Assembly: GCF_001951155.1 (NCBI RefSeq)
Contig: NZ_CP016359.1
Coordinates: forward strand, 186,001-250,000
Reading direction: 5' to 3'
From: Christiangramia flava JLT2011
Lineage (GTDB): Bacteria; Bacteroidota; Bacteroidia; Flavobacteriales; Flavobacteriaceae
Length of the DNA: 64,000 nt
Positions within the stretch are counted from its first letter, which is position 1. Every line of letters begins with the position of its first letter. A program made the position numbers and the translations under genes. The notes under the pieces were generated by a model. That model made no database searches and had not been told where the DNA came from. It saw only the letters and a list, made by a program, of their open reading frames with translations. Below, in pieces: positions 54,893 to 64,000 of this stretch.

Positions 54893-57820
54893 ATGAGAAC
54901 TTTTATTAAAAGCACATTGTACCTGCTGTTATTGCTGCCAATGAGCTTTTTCGCCCAGAACACGGTGAGCGGTACGGTTACGGAAAGTGCCACCAGCCTT
55001 CCTGTTCCCGGGGCCAACGTTATTGTGAAAGGGACCACTAATGGTACCACCACAGATTTTGATGGTAATTATACCATCGAAAACGTTTCCGCTGGAGATG
55101 TACTGGTTTATTCTTTTTTGGGTTTCGTTACCCAGGAGGTGCCTTACGAAGGACAGTCGACCATTGATATTCTGCTAGATGAGGATCAGGGTACTTTAGA
55201 TGAAGTGGTCTTGATTGGTTATGGAGCCACCTCAGAGCAGGATGCGACCGGAGCTGTTCAAAAAGTATCTGCTGAAGATTTCAACCAGGGTGCTGTTGTT
55301 GCACCAGAGGAACTAATCGCAGGTAAATCTGCCGGGGTACAGATCGTACCTGGGGACGGTGCTCCCGGTTCAGGAGGATCTATCCGTATTAGAGGTGGAG
55401 CTTCTTTAAGTGGTTCTAATGATCCTCTTATCGTAGTAGATGGTGTGCCTTTAGATCAAAGAGGTGTGCAGGGATCCAGAAATGCCCTGAACTCTATTAA
55501 CCCTAATGAGATCGAAGATTTCACCATTTTGAAAGATGCTGCGGCCACTTCTATCTACGGTTCGAGAGCCTCTAACGGGGTAATCCTGATCACGACCAAA
55601 AAGGGTAAAAAAGATACACCATTCCAGTTTACTTATGATGTAAAGACTTCAATAGGAAATATCACCGATAAGGTAGATGTCTTAAACGCCGAGCAATTCA
55701 GAAACATTATCAACAACACCCCGGGAACTGATCCCGAATTGCTTGGAGATGCTTCGACTGACTGGCAGGAATTGATTTACCAGACTTCCGTAGGAGCAAT
55801 TCATAACCTTACTGCAACTCAGGGTGTAGGGAATTTTTATTACCGTCTGAACTTTAACCATACTCAGCAAACGGGTGTGCTTAAAAGAGACTATTACCAG
55901 AGAGATGCGTTCAACATTTCGTTGAATCAGGATCTTTTCGATAATCAGCTCAAATTAACGCTGACTTCAAAAAACAGCTTGGATCAGAATAATTTCGCAA
56001 ATCGTGGGGCCATTGGTGCTGCTGTTGCTTTTGATCCTACACAGGCGGTATATGATCCAAACAGTCCATTTGACGGTTATTTCGAATTTACAAGAGCAAC
56101 TGGTTCAGATATTACTCAGCAAAACCTGGCTACCAGAAACCCGGTGGCTCTTATCGCTCAAACAGAGGATTCTAACCAGACCAGACGTTCGATCACCAAC
56201 CTGAATGCTGAATGGAAATTGCCTTGGGTGGACGGTTTGAAAGCTGTTGTAAGCGGTGGTTTTGATTATTCTGAAGTACAGGGTGCAACATTTTTGCCAA
56301 TTACTGCAGCCTCCAACACTTCTAACATCAACCAGTTTTCAAACTATGATGGAATTAACAGAAACCTGTTGCTGGATACTTACGTAAACTATCAGAATGA
56401 AATCGAAGCCATTTCTACGGAAATCGACGCGACTGCCGGGCATTCTTACCAGGAGTTCTATTCGTATTCAGACAGCTACGGAACAGAACAGGACCAGGAA
56501 AGAGATTTTCCAGAGTACATCAGTAGAAATGCCCTGGAATCGTATTTCGGAAGGGTTAGTTTCGATATCAACAACAAATACCTAATTTCCGGAAGTATCC
56601 GGGCTGATGGTTCTTCCAGAGTTGCTCCACAGAACAGATGGGGTTATTTCCCGGCAGCTTCCATTGGATGGAAAGTGCAGAATGAGAAATTCCTGGAAAA
56701 CGCTGACTGGCTTACCCAGTTGAAACTTAGAGCCGGATATGGTGAAACAGGAAACTACGAAATTGGGCAGGATTATGGATATCTTGGTATCTACACGCCA
56801 AGTGTTGGTGGTGCCAGCTACCAGTTTGGTAATGAATTCGTACCAACCCTTCGCCCGGAAGAATATGACGAAAACCTGAAATGGGAAGCTCTGAAGAACT
56901 ATAACGCCGGTATCGATCTTGGATTTTTTGATAATCGTTTGACAGGTTCTGTAGATGCCTATTATAGAGAAACCAAAGATCTTGTAGCCGTAGTGCCAAT
57001 CCCAGCGGGTGCCAACCTTTCAGATCAATTATTGACCAATGTGGGAACTGCCATCAGCCGTGGTATTGAAGTAGCCGTAGGTGGAGATCTTGCAAGATCT
57101 GAAGATTTCAACTGGAGTGTGAATTATAACATCACCTTCCAGGAAAAGGAGATCACAAAATTGTCTCTTGGAGATGATCCAGATTTCTTCATTCCTCAGG
57201 GAGGAATTTCCGGAGGTGTTGGAAACACTATTCAGTTGTGGAAAAAAGGATTTGACCCTTCAACATTCTTTGTATTCCGCCAGGTATACAACGAGCAGGG
57301 ACAGCCAATTGAAGGCGCTTATGTAGATGTGAACGGTGATAACCAGATCACTGAAGCCGACAGGCAGCCATACAAAAAGGCGACTCCAGACTATTTCATG
57401 GGATTCACAAATACCTTGAATTATAAGAATTTTGATCTTAACTTTACCTTTAGAGGTAGTTTTGGAAATTACGTGTACAACAACACCAAATCTTCAAACG
57501 GTTTTGTGGAAGCGGGAACCAACACTCCTTCAGACTACTATTCCAACCTAAATGCCAATGTTTTGGAAACAAATTTCCAAAACAGTCAGTTCTTCTCAGA
57601 TTATTATCTGGAAGCTGCAGATTTTGTAAAACTGGATAACGTAAGTATTGGGTACACCATTCCTGGTGAAAAAGTTGATTTCAGAGCTTCTTTAACAGCT
57701 TCGAACGTGTTGACCATTACCAACTACGACGGGTTAGATCCTGAAGTATTCGGAGGAATAGACAACAACTTCTACCCTAGATCCAGAAGATTTGTACTGG
57801 GACTAAACTTTGCATTTTAA
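54893..57820 (+). CDS. susC: SusC-like TonB-dependent outer-membrane transporter
   Basis: A 975-aa beta-barrel importer. Signal peptide MRTFIKSTLYLLLLLPMSFFAQ, then a carboxypeptidase-regulatory-like domain (NTVSGTVTESATSLPVPGANVIVKGTTNGT, to ~100), a TonB box region (LDEVVLIGYG), plug domain (GKSAGVQIVPGDGAPGSGGSIRIRGGASLSGSNDPLIVVDGVPLD) and a large barrel ending in NFYPRSRRFVLGLNFAF with terminal aromatic residue. Its stop overlaps the susD start (TAATG). The substrate is inferred as starch or maltodextrin from the amylases around it. Confidence 0.97.
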   Translation: MRTFIKSTLYLLLLLPMSFFAQNTVSGTVTESATSLPVPGANVIVKGTTNGTTTDFDGNYTIENVSAGDVLVYSFLGFVTQEVPYEGQSTIDILLDEDQGTLDEVVLIGYGATSEQDATGAVQKVSAEDFNQGAVVAPEELIAGKSAGVQIVPGDGAPGSGGSIRIRGGASLSGSNDPLIVVDGVPLDQRGVQGSRNALNSINPNEIEDFTILKDAAATSIYGSRASNGVILITTKKGKKDTPFQFTYDVKTSIGNITDKVDVLNAEQFRNIINNTPGTDPELLGDASTDWQELIYQTSVGAIHNLTATQGVGNFYYRLNFNHTQQTGVLKRDYYQRDAFNISLNQDLFDNQLKLTLTSKNSLDQNNFANRGAIGAAVAFDPTQAVYDPNSPFDGYFEFTRATGSDITQQNLATRNPVALIAQTEDSNQTRRSITNLNAEWKLPWVDGLKAVVSGGFDYSEVQGATFLPITAASNTSNINQFSNYDGINRNLLLDTYVNYQNEIEAISTEIDATAGHSYQEFYSYSDSYGTEQDQERDFPEYISRNALESYFGRVSFDINNKYLISGSIRADGSSRVAPQNRWGYFPAASIGWKVQNEKFLENADWLTQLKLRAGYGETGNYEIGQDYGYLGIYTPSVGGASYQFGNEFVPTLRPEEYDENLKWEALKNYNAGIDLGFFDNRLTGSVDAYYRETKDLVAVVPIPAGANLSDQLLTNVGTAISRGIEVAVGGDLARSEDFNWSVNYNITFQEKEITKLSLGDDPDFFIPQGGISGGVGNTIQLWKKGFDPSTFFVFRQVYNEQGQPIEGAYVDVNGDNQITEADRQPYKKATPDYFMGFTNTLNYKNFDLNFTFRGSFGNYVYNNTKSSNGFVEAGTNTPSDYYSNLNANVLETNFQNSQFFSDYYLEAADFVKLDNVSIGYTIPGEKVDFRASLTASNVLTITNYDGLDPEVFGGIDNNFYPRSRRFVLGLNFAF
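55078..55091. promoter_or_regulatory. Possible auxiliary operator inside susC
   Basis: CGAAAACGTTTCCG matches the main operator at 13 of 14 positions, centre to centre 310 bases downstream. It falls in codons for E-N-V-S, common in SusC proteins, so coding constraint may explain it. Confidence 0.3.
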
Positions 57821-59457
57821 TGAACAACAAAAAAACATATACAATCATGTTTAACAGATTAAGAATATTTTTGTTGGTTCTTCTCGGAACAGTGACGCTT
57901 TGGTCCTGTTCAAAAGACCTGGAGCTTACTCCGGAAGATAACCGACAAACCTCGGCATCAGCTTTTGAAGATCCGGCAGCTTATAAACAATTCCTCGCGA
58001 AACTTTACGCGGGATTTGCGGTAAGCGGTCAGGATGGACCTGCCGGAAACCCTGATCTTACCGGGTTAGATGAAGGATTTTCGCAATACATGCGTCTCTA
58101 CTTCATGATGCAGGAATTACCAACGGAAGAAGCCGTAATTGGCTGGAATGATGGTACCATTAAAGACCTTCATTACCAAAACTGGACCTCTGGTAACGAA
58201 TTCATCAGAACGATGTATTCGAGAATTATGTACCAGATCGCACAATCAAATGAATATCTGCGACAAACCACTGAGGACGTCCTGAATGCCCGCGGTGTGG
58301 AGGCCAGCCTTCAGGCTGATATTCAGACCTATCGCGCAGAAGCTCGTTTTCTGAGAGCACTGAGCTACTGGCACGCACTAGACCTTTACGGAAATCCTCC
58401 TTTTGTGACCGAAGACGATGCTCCGGGAGCTTTCCTTCCTGAACAAATTTCAAGCGCTGACCTTTTCAGTTATATCGAAAGCGAATTGCTGGCTATTGAA
58501 GGAGAATTGAAAGCACCGATGACCAACCAGTATGGCCGTGCCGATCAGGCTGCTGCCTGGATGCTGTTGGCTAAATTGTATCAGAATTCAGAAAAATACA
58601 ATGGAGAAGATCACAGCGCTGACGTGGTGACCTATACTTCCAAAGTAATCGATGCCGGTTTTGGACTGGTAGACGATTATCAGAAGTTATTTTTAGCTGA
58701 TAACAATTCCAATGGCGCTCAGAATGAGATCATTTTCCCGATCACCTACGACGGGATCAACTCTCAGTCTTACGGTGGTATGACCTTTATCATCCATGCC
58801 GCAGTAGGTGGAGATATGGATCCAGACAACTTCGGGATCAACGGTGGATGGGCCGGTCTTAGAACCACTTCTGCCCTGGTAAATAAATTCCTGGACAACG
58901 AAGATGATGCTGTGGAAGAAGTGAACGACAGCCGTGCAATGTTCTTTACAGAAGGCCAAACCAAGGAGATTACAGATATTTCTAATTTCAACAGTGGTTA
59001 TGCCATCACGAAATATAAGAACGTAGACGTGAACGGAAACGCGGGTTCTGATCCAACAGGAGATTTTCCTGATACTGATTTCCCGATGTTCCGTCTTGGA
59101 GATGCCTATTTGATGTACGCTGAAGCCGTGGTTCGCGGCGGTGGCGGTGATACCGGTAAAGCGGTAGACTATATCAATAAGCTTCGCATGAGAGCTTACG
59201 GTGACAGCAGCGCGAATATTTCCAGCAGCGATCTTACACTGGATTTCATCCTGGATGAAAGAGCACGCGAGCTGTTCTGGGAAGCGCACAGAAGAACAGA
59301 TTTGATTCGCTTCGGAATGTTCTCTGACAGGGGAATCTGGCCTTACAAAGGAGGTGTTCCACAGGGAGCAACCACCGAGGCCTTTAGAGACCTGATGCCT
59401 ATTCCTTCATCTGAATTAGGTGTAAACACCAACTTAACACAAAATCCTGGATATTAA
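57820..59457 (+). CDS. susD: SusD/RagB-family nutrient-binding lipoprotein
   Basis: A 545-aa surface lipoprotein that caps the SusC barrel and binds glucan. The signal peptide ends at LGTVTLWSC (cysteine ~30 from ATG 57820; ATG 57847 would give an equally good signal). RAEARFLRALSYWHALDLYGNPPFVTE (near 168-194), the helical repeat FRLGDAYLMYAEAVVRGG and ERARELFWEAHRRTDLIRFG (near 485-504) are SusD hallmarks. Start overlaps the susC stop. Confidence 0.96.
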   Translation: MNNKKTYTIMFNRLRIFLLVLLGTVTLWSCSKDLELTPEDNRQTSASAFEDPAAYKQFLAKLYAGFAVSGQDGPAGNPDLTGLDEGFSQYMRLYFMMQELPTEEAVIGWNDGTIKDLHYQNWTSGNEFIRTMYSRIMYQIAQSNEYLRQTTEDVLNARGVEASLQADIQTYRAEARFLRALSYWHALDLYGNPPFVTEDDAPGAFLPEQISSADLFSYIESELLAIEGELKAPMTNQYGRADQAAAWMLLAKLYQNSEKYNGEDHSADVVTYTSKVIDAGFGLVDDYQKLFLADNNSNGAQNEIIFPITYDGINSQSYGGMTFIIHAAVGGDMDPDNFGINGGWAGLRTTSALVNKFLDNEDDAVEEVNDSRAMFFTEGQTKEITDISNFNSGYAITKYKNVDVNGNAGSDPTGDFPDTDFPMFRLGDAYLMYAEAVVRGGGGDTGKAVDYINKLRMRAYGDSSANISSSDLTLDFILDERARELFWEAHRRTDLIRFGMFSDRGIWPYKGGVPQGATTEAFRDLMPIPSSELGVNTNLTQNPGY

Positions 59458-59473
59458 TCATAACAAAACAACA

Positions 59474-60601
59474 ATGAAAAATATTTCACTTTTTTTAATA
59501 ATGATAATTGCTGTCATGGGGCTTTCTTCCTGCCAGCATGATGACGATGTGGTATTCGTAGCCCAGCCAGATCCGGAAGGCGTGGCGTTTACCAGTACTT
59601 TTTCTGACAATTACACCCTTACGCAGTCTACTTCCGGTAACCTTGCGGAACGATTCGTATGGAATGAAGTAGATTTTGGAGCTCCAACCACTGTAACTTA
59701 CGAATTACAGGGTTCTGCTTCTCAGGATTTTTCAAGCTTCGATGTGATCGGGACCACTTCAGAAACCAATTTGGGTGTGAAAGTTAGCCAAATGATGAGC
59801 CTGGCGGAAGATGCAGGACTGGACAACGATCCGAATACAGAAAACCCGAATACCGGGACCATTTATTTCCGAGTGAAGGCTTATGCCGGAAATGACGGTG
59901 GAAATTCTCTGAACGCCACTTCTGAAGTAGCTTCTTTAACCGTTACTTTACCGGAAGAAGGTGAGCAGGAAATGCCAAAAACCAACCTTTTCCTTGTTGG
60001 TGATGCTACCGCTGCCGGATGGGATCCAAATAATAACAACACGCCTCTTTTCAGGGATGCTGAAAACGAGAACATGTATTATTTCACAGGATATTTTGCT
60101 GCAGGTTATTACAAATTTGTAGAAACCACTAACTGGGCTCCTATGTATGGTTACGATGGTTCTACTTTGGTGTACAGAGCTACTGAATCTGATCCAGATC
60201 CGGCTTCGATTGAAGTGGTCACTGCAGGTTATTACAGCCTGGCACTGAATACTGATGATCTTACTTTCAGCATGGATTCATACGATGCCAGCGGTGCAAC
60301 GACCTACACAACTATTGGAATCATCGGAACTGCCACTCCTGGTGGTTGGGATGCTGATACTGATATGACGCAGTCTACGTTCGATCCACATATCTGGTTT
60401 ATGAACGATGCAGAACTGGTGGAAGGTGAAATGAAATTCCGCGCTGAAAATGACTGGGCCGTAAACTGGGGAACTGATTCTGCAGAAAGCGGGCAGGCTG
60501 CTCAGGACGGAGCGAATATCCCGGTAATGCCAGGAACCTATGATATCTGGTTCAACGACCTTGACGGAAGGTATATTCTCATTCCGCAGGTAACTGAATA
60601 A
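59474..60601 (+). CDS. SusE/SusF-like surface glucan-binding lipoprotein
   Basis: A 375-aa lipoprotein (MKNISLFLIMIIAVMGLSSCQ). Residues ~30-150 form a SusE-type N-terminal immunoglobulin-like domain (FTSTFSDNYTLTQSTSGNLAERFVW). Two starch-binding-like repeats follow: TNLFLVGDATAAGWDPNNN (near 174) and TTIGIIGTATPGGWDADT (near 277), each with the VG-x-GW pattern of SusE/SusF carbohydrate-binding modules. It should help hold glucan at the cell surface. 16 bases after susD. Confidence 0.9.
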   Translation: MKNISLFLIMIIAVMGLSSCQHDDDVVFVAQPDPEGVAFTSTFSDNYTLTQSTSGNLAERFVWNEVDFGAPTTVTYELQGSASQDFSSFDVIGTTSETNLGVKVSQMMSLAEDAGLDNDPNTENPNTGTIYFRVKAYAGNDGGNSLNATSEVASLTVTLPEEGEQEMPKTNLFLVGDATAAGWDPNNNNTPLFRDAENENMYYFTGYFAAGYYKFVETTNWAPMYGYDGSTLVYRATESDPDPASIEVVTAGYYSLALNTDDLTFSMDSYDASGATTYTTIGIIGTATPGGWDADTDMTQSTFDPHIWFMNDAELVEGEMKFRAENDWAVNWGTDSAESGQAAQDGANIPVMPGTYDIWFNDLDGRYILIPQVTE

Positions 60602-60610
60602 TTGCTTATC

Positions 60611-60638
60611 AAAAAGGCTGCTTTCGCAGCCTTTTTTT
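60611..60638 (+). terminator. Intercistronic terminator between susE-like and amylase genes
   Basis: AAAAAGGCTGC (60611-60621) and GCAGCC (60626-60631) form a stem with a TTTC loop, followed by T7. It stands 9 bases after the susE-like stop and 12 bases before the amylase ATG. Confidence 0.88.
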
Positions 60639-60650
60639 AACTCATAACTT

Positions 60651-62102
60651 ATGATCAATAAAAGAATATATTTCATTTTTCTGCTCCTTGTTGGTGTGTT
60701 ACTGGCATCCTGTTCCAAAGACAGTGATGAGCCCACGACAGATCCTACAGATGACCAGGGAACAGAGCAACCCACACCCGAACCAGACCCGGAAGCCATA
60801 GACCTATCAGCTTACGACAATGGCGAGCGTGTAATGATGCAGGCCTTCTACTGGGATGTGGAACCGCGCTTTGAATGGTGGACCAACTTAACCGGGAAAG
60901 TAGCCGGATGGTCAGATGCCGGGATCAACAGGATCTGGATTCCTGTGGCTACCAAAGGCCAGTCTGGCGGCTATTCCATGGGCTATGATGTATCTGATTA
61001 TTTTGATTTTGGAGAATTCAGCCAGCATGGAACTATTGAGACCCGTTTTGGTTCCCGTGCAGAACTGGAAGAATTGATCCAGACCGCACACGATAATGAC
61101 GTGGAAGTGATCGAAGACATCGTGATCAACCACAACTCTGGAGGCGGCCTGGAATACAATCCTTACCGCGACAAAGACACGTATACGCTTTTTGACGAAG
61201 AACATGGAAATGCTTCCGGAATGTTCAACAGGAATTACGAAGATTTTTACCCCAACAGCGTCAGCAATTACGACCCGGGAAGTTTGTTTTATGCTGAAAC
61301 CAACCTGGATCACAACCGTGAACGCGTGCAGGACTGGCTTTGGAAAAAAGACAATTCCGTAGCTAAATATTACCAGAACGTGATGGGCTTTGACGGCTGG
61401 CGTTTTGATTATGTACTAGGCTACGAACCTTGGGTCGTAAAAGCCTGGCTGGATGAAGTTGGAGGATTTTCGGTAGTGGAACTTTGGGATGGAAACGCAG
61501 ATGTTCTGAAAAACTATGTAGAAGAAACAGGAAGTCGCGCTTTTGATTTTGCTTCATTTTACAAACTGGAAGAAGGCCTGGATCGTTATGAAGATCTAAA
61601 TAGTCTTACAGGAAGCCAGCTTTGGCAAACCTATCCCGATAAATCGGTTACGTTTACGGCGAATCATGATACCGAAAAAGATTCTAACGAAGACAATTAT
61701 ATCAAGAGAGAAAACAAGATGAAAGCCTATGCATATATTATGACGCATCCGGGATATCCCTGTGTTTTTTATCTTGATTATGAAGATTCGGAATTTCAGG
61801 ACGAGCTTAAAAACCTGATCGCCATCCACAACAGCCTGGCAACCGGAGAGACCGAAGTGCTATATGTAGATGAAGATGAGTACATTATGAAAAGAAACGG
61901 TACCGGCACCAATCCTGGATTAATTCTGTATATTAGCATCAGTAACAGCACGAAGCGTCGTGCGGTAAGTTCAAACTGGAATAATATTACCCTGATGGAC
62001 TACAGCGGTAATTCAACTTATAACCCTACCTCCGATGAAAATGGGGCGGTGACCATTGAAGCTCCTGCAAATGGATACAGTATTTGGTCGATAACCGAAT
62101 AA
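60651..62102 (+). CDS. GH13 alpha-amylase lipoprotein (SusG role)
   Basis: A 483-aa lipoprotein: signal MINKRIYFIFLLLVGVLLASC, then an acidic proline-rich linker (TTDPTDDQGTEQPTPEPDPE). The GH13 barrel carries EDIVINHNSGGG (near 156-167), DGWRFDYVLGYEP with the nucleophile aspartate (near 248-260), VVELWDGNAD (acid, near 274-283) and FTANHDTEKD (near 337-346). Likely surface-exposed, cutting starch for import by SusCD. It starts 12 bases after a strong terminator. Confidence 0.94.
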   Translation: MINKRIYFIFLLLVGVLLASCSKDSDEPTTDPTDDQGTEQPTPEPDPEAIDLSAYDNGERVMMQAFYWDVEPRFEWWTNLTGKVAGWSDAGINRIWIPVATKGQSGGYSMGYDVSDYFDFGEFSQHGTIETRFGSRAELEELIQTAHDNDVEVIEDIVINHNSGGGLEYNPYRDKDTYTLFDEEHGNASGMFNRNYEDFYPNSVSNYDPGSLFYAETNLDHNRERVQDWLWKKDNSVAKYYQNVMGFDGWRFDYVLGYEPWVVKAWLDEVGGFSVVELWDGNADVLKNYVEETGSRAFDFASFYKLEEGLDRYEDLNSLTGSQLWQTYPDKSVTFTANHDTEKDSNEDNYIKRENKMKAYAYIMTHPGYPCVFYLDYEDSEFQDELKNLIAIHNSLATGETEVLYVDEDEYIMKRNGTGTNPGLILYISISNSTKRRAVSSNWNNITLMDYSGNSTYNPTSDENGAVTIEAPANGYSIWSITE

Positions 62103-62142
62103 AAATTTATTTTTGAATTTTCATAGGTGTTAATTCGAAGAT

Positions 62143-62175
62143 GGCCGGCTGATTCTCAGCCGGCCTCTTTATTTT
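62143..62175 (+). terminator. Intrinsic terminator of the susCD arm
   Basis: GGCCGGCTGA (62143-62152) and TCAGCCGGCC (62156-62165) form a perfect 10-bp stem with a 3-base loop, followed by TCTTTATTTTT. Confidence 0.88.
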
Positions 62176-62360
62176 TAGTCATTTCTTTCGCATTTCCCTT
62201 GGAATTCCACTGCTTTTTTCGCTTCTAATATTCCTACACTTTTAAAAAAACTTTCAGAAAACATTTATCACAATTTGTCAACTTTTTACTGTTAGTAAAT
62301 TATTAAAAAACTGTAAATCAATAAATTAACAGTTATTTCTTGATAACTTTTTCTAAATAG

Positions 62361-62394
62361 TTTGTTAATTGTTTCATTTCTTTGTGTAGCTTTA
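62361..62394 (+). promoter_or_regulatory. Promoter for the ribonucleotide reductase gene
   Basis: TTTG at 62361-62364, 22 bases, TAGCTTTA at 62387-62394. Predicted transcript start near 62400, ~38 bases before the ATG. Confidence 0.5.
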
Positions 62395-62437
62395 AACTAT
62401 CACGGAAACAAAATTTCAACCTAAAAATCTAATTTAT

Positions 62438-64000
62438 ATGCCTGTACAAGAAACACCCGTCGTTCCTCAATCATATACTCAGGAGCAGGCTTATGAAGCT
62501 TCTTTAAAGTATTTTAAAGGAGACGACCTGGCCGCGAGAGTCTGGGTGAACAAGTATGCCCTCAAAGATTCAGATGGAAACATCTTCGAATTAACACCAG
62601 ATGATATGCACCGTCGTATCGCTCGTGAAATTGCCAGGGTAGAAAAACGATACCCGAACCCGATGAGCGAAGACGAGGTATTCGACCTGATCAAGAATTT
62701 CCAGTACATCGTTCCGCAGGGAAGTCCGATGGCCGGAATCGGGAATCCTTACCAGGTTGGTTCTCTTTCTAACTGCTTTGTGATTGGGAACGAAGGAAAA
62801 TCTGATTCCTATGGAGGGATCATGAAGATCGACCAGGAACAGGTACAACTTATGAAAAGACGTGGCGGTGTAGGGCACGACCTGTCACACATCCGTCCAA
62901 AAGGTTCTCCCGTAAAGAACTCGGCACTTACCTCAACCGGTATTGTACCATTCATGGAGCGGTTCTCCAACTCTACCCGTGAGGTAGCTCAGGACGGTCG
63001 CCGCGGGGCTTTAATGCTTTCAGTATCGATCAACCACCCGGATGCTGAAGATTTCATCGATGCGAAAATGGAGCAGGGAAAGGTTACAGGCGCCAATGTG
63101 TCGGTACGAATCGACGATGAATTCATGAAAGCCGTAAAAAACAATCAAACATACACGCAGAAATATCCAATTTTCAGCAGCAATCCAAAATATTCCAAAG
63201 ACATCCAGGCAGAGAACCTTTGGAAGAAGATTGTGCACAACGCGTGGAAATCAGCTGAACCGGGAATTCTTTTCTGGGATACGGTCATCAATGAATCTGT
63301 ACCAGATTGTTATGCAGATCTTGGTTATGAGACCGTTTCTACCAACCCATGTGGTGAAATTCCGCTGTGTCCTTACGATTCCTGCAGGCTGCTTGCCATC
63401 AACCTGTTCTCTTATGTAGAGGAACCTTTCACAGAACAGGCATCGTTCAATTTTGAACTTTTCAGAAAGCATGTTGGGAAAGCCCAGCGTATCATGGACG
63501 ATATCATCGACCTGGAACTGGAAAAGATCGATGCGATTCTGGCCAAAATCGATGCAGATCCTGAAAATGAAGAAATCAAGGGTGTGGAAAAAAACCTGTG
63601 GCTGAATATTCGTAAAAAAGCCCATGAAGGTCGTCGTACCGGGATTGGGATCACCGCGGAAGGCGATATGCTGGCCGCTTTGAACATTCGCTACGGAAGC
63701 AAGGAAGGCATCGATTTTTCAGTAGATGTTCATAAGAATATCGCGCTGGCCGCTTACCGAGCTTCAGTAGATACCGCGAAGGAAAGAGGGGCATTTTCCA
63801 TTTATGACTCCGATAGAGAAAAGGATAACCCGCTGATCAACCGACTCAAACAGGAAGATGAAAAGCTTTATTATGACATGATGGAGCACGGCCGAAGAAA
63901 TATCGCGCTACTGACCATCGCACCAACAGGTACCACCAGCTTGATGACACAAACAACTTCCGGGATCGAGCCGGTTTTTCTTCCAGTATACAAACGCCGA
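62438..64000 (+). CDS. nrdJ: Adenosylcobalamin-dependent (class II) ribonucleotide reductase, 5' part
   Basis: The first ~521 residues of a large ribonucleotide reductase; the frame stays open to the window end. Motifs: VPQGSPMAGIGNPYQVGSLSNCF (first active-site cysteine in SNCF), MKRRGGVGHDLSHIRPKGSPV, and STNPCGEIPLCPYDSC with the NPCGE radical-site motif. RTGIGITAEGDMLAAL and LLTIAPTGTTSLMTQTTSGIEPVF follow. The TxxT-SGIEP pattern fits class II enzymes, which generate the radical from coenzyme B12 and need no NrdB subunit. Residues after the window are needed to see the C-terminal cysteines. Confidence 0.92.
   Translation, partial: MPVQETPVVPQSYTQEQAYEASLKYFKGDDLAARVWVNKYALKDSDGNIFELTPDDMHRRIAREIARVEKRYPNPMSEDEVFDLIKNFQYIVPQGSPMAGIGNPYQVGSLSNCFVIGNEGKSDSYGGIMKIDQEQVQLMKRRGGVGHDLSHIRPKGSPVKNSALTSTGIVPFMERFSNSTREVAQDGRRGALMLSVSINHPDAEDFIDAKMEQGKVTGANVSVRIDDEFMKAVKNNQTYTQKYPIFSSNPKYSKDIQAENLWKKIVHNAWKSAEPGILFWDTVINESVPDCYADLGYETVSTNPCGEIPLCPYDSCRLLAINLFSYVEEPFTEQASFNFELFRKHVGKAQRIMDDIIDLELEKIDAILAKIDADPENEEIKGVEKNLWLNIRKKAHEGRRTGIGITAEGDMLAALNIRYGSKEGIDFSVDVHKNIALAAYRASVDTAKERGAFSIYDSDREKDNPLINRLKQEDEKLYYDMMEHGRRNIALLTIAPTGTTSLMTQTTSGIEPVFLPVYKRR

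Larger units (their letters stand above)
62103..62437 (+). promoter_or_regulatory. Amylase-nrdJ intergenic region
   Basis: This 335-base gap holds the amylase terminator (62143-62175), an AT-rich stretch with the inverted repeat AACTGT/ACAGTT (62309-62314 and 62329-62334), and a promoter for the reductase. I saw no cobalamin riboswitch motif. Confidence 0.5.

Noticed and set aside
58693..59289. 198-aa minus-strand ORF inside susD
   Set aside because: It is antisense to conserved SusD sequence, with no recognisable domain.

Overview
The window is a chromosomal segment of a Bacteroidota bacterium, most likely a marine member of the Flavobacteriaceae close to Gramella/Christiangramia. This rests on the SusC/SusD starch locus, promoter-like TTTG...TAnnTTT(G) boxes, A-rich rather than Shine-Dalgarno start regions, an acyl-citrulline type arginine pathway and many short lipoproteins. 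Gene packing is dense, with many 1-4 base overlaps. I saw no phage, insertion sequence, CRISPR array, rRNA or tRNA.

Layout. 1-10.9 kb: the 5' part of dnaK (minus), then housekeeping genes (sdaA, a CPBP protease, a zinc alcohol dehydrogenase, an FGE-like lipoprotein, panB, an RluA synthase, a zinc metallopeptidase, an EamA exporter and a conserved 514-aa protein). 11.0-15.3 kb: leuACDB (plus). 15.4-24.25 kb: a nine-gene arginine operon (minus) including proC and a GNAT acyltransferase in the ArgA position. 24.6-31.3 kb: ilvD-ilvB-ilvN-ilvC-ilvA (minus). Together these form about 20 kb of nearly continuous branched-chain and arginine biosynthesis genes. 31.6-35.8 kb: a GNAT-nitrilase fusion and a four-gene unit with a NarL/HisKA_3-type two-component pair. 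36.1-40.8 kb: pxpABC 5-oxoprolinase with a divergent Nramp-fold transporter and a DUF2891 lipoprotein. 40.9-45.5 kb: comM/yifB, a BadF-type sugar kinase, gap and pfkA. 45.6-62.1 kb: a starch/maltodextrin locus around a LacI-type regulator. One arm (minus) carries an MFS transporter, beta-phosphoglucomutase, GH65 maltose phosphorylase and two GH13 enzymes. The other (plus) carries SusC, SusD, a SusE/F-like protein and a GH13 amylase. The end holds the 5' part of a class II (B12-dependent) ribonucleotide reductase.

Main discoveries. (1) Upstream of ilvD is a complete ribosome-mediated attenuator: a 23-codon leader peptide with 8 Ile and 3 Val codons, an antiterminator arm overlapping its stop codon, and an intrinsic terminator with a U7 tract. 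(2) The arginine operon is preceded by an 8-codon ORF, MRRFPRRT (four Arg codons), set among strand-specific hairpins, one with a GNRA loop. This may be an arginine-sensing leader, although no intrinsic terminator is visible. (3) A perfect LacI-type palindrome upstream of susC shares an 11-base core with a site upstream of pfkA-gap, suggesting one regulator couples starch uptake to glycolysis. (4) Both starch arms carry an intrinsic terminator immediately before GH13 genes, which would step expression down inside the operon. Other points include a carbamoyltransferase with Ala at the residue known to set acetyl/succinyl-ornithine specificity, a short LeuA without the allosteric domain, and an Nramp protein lacking the metal-binding motifs.
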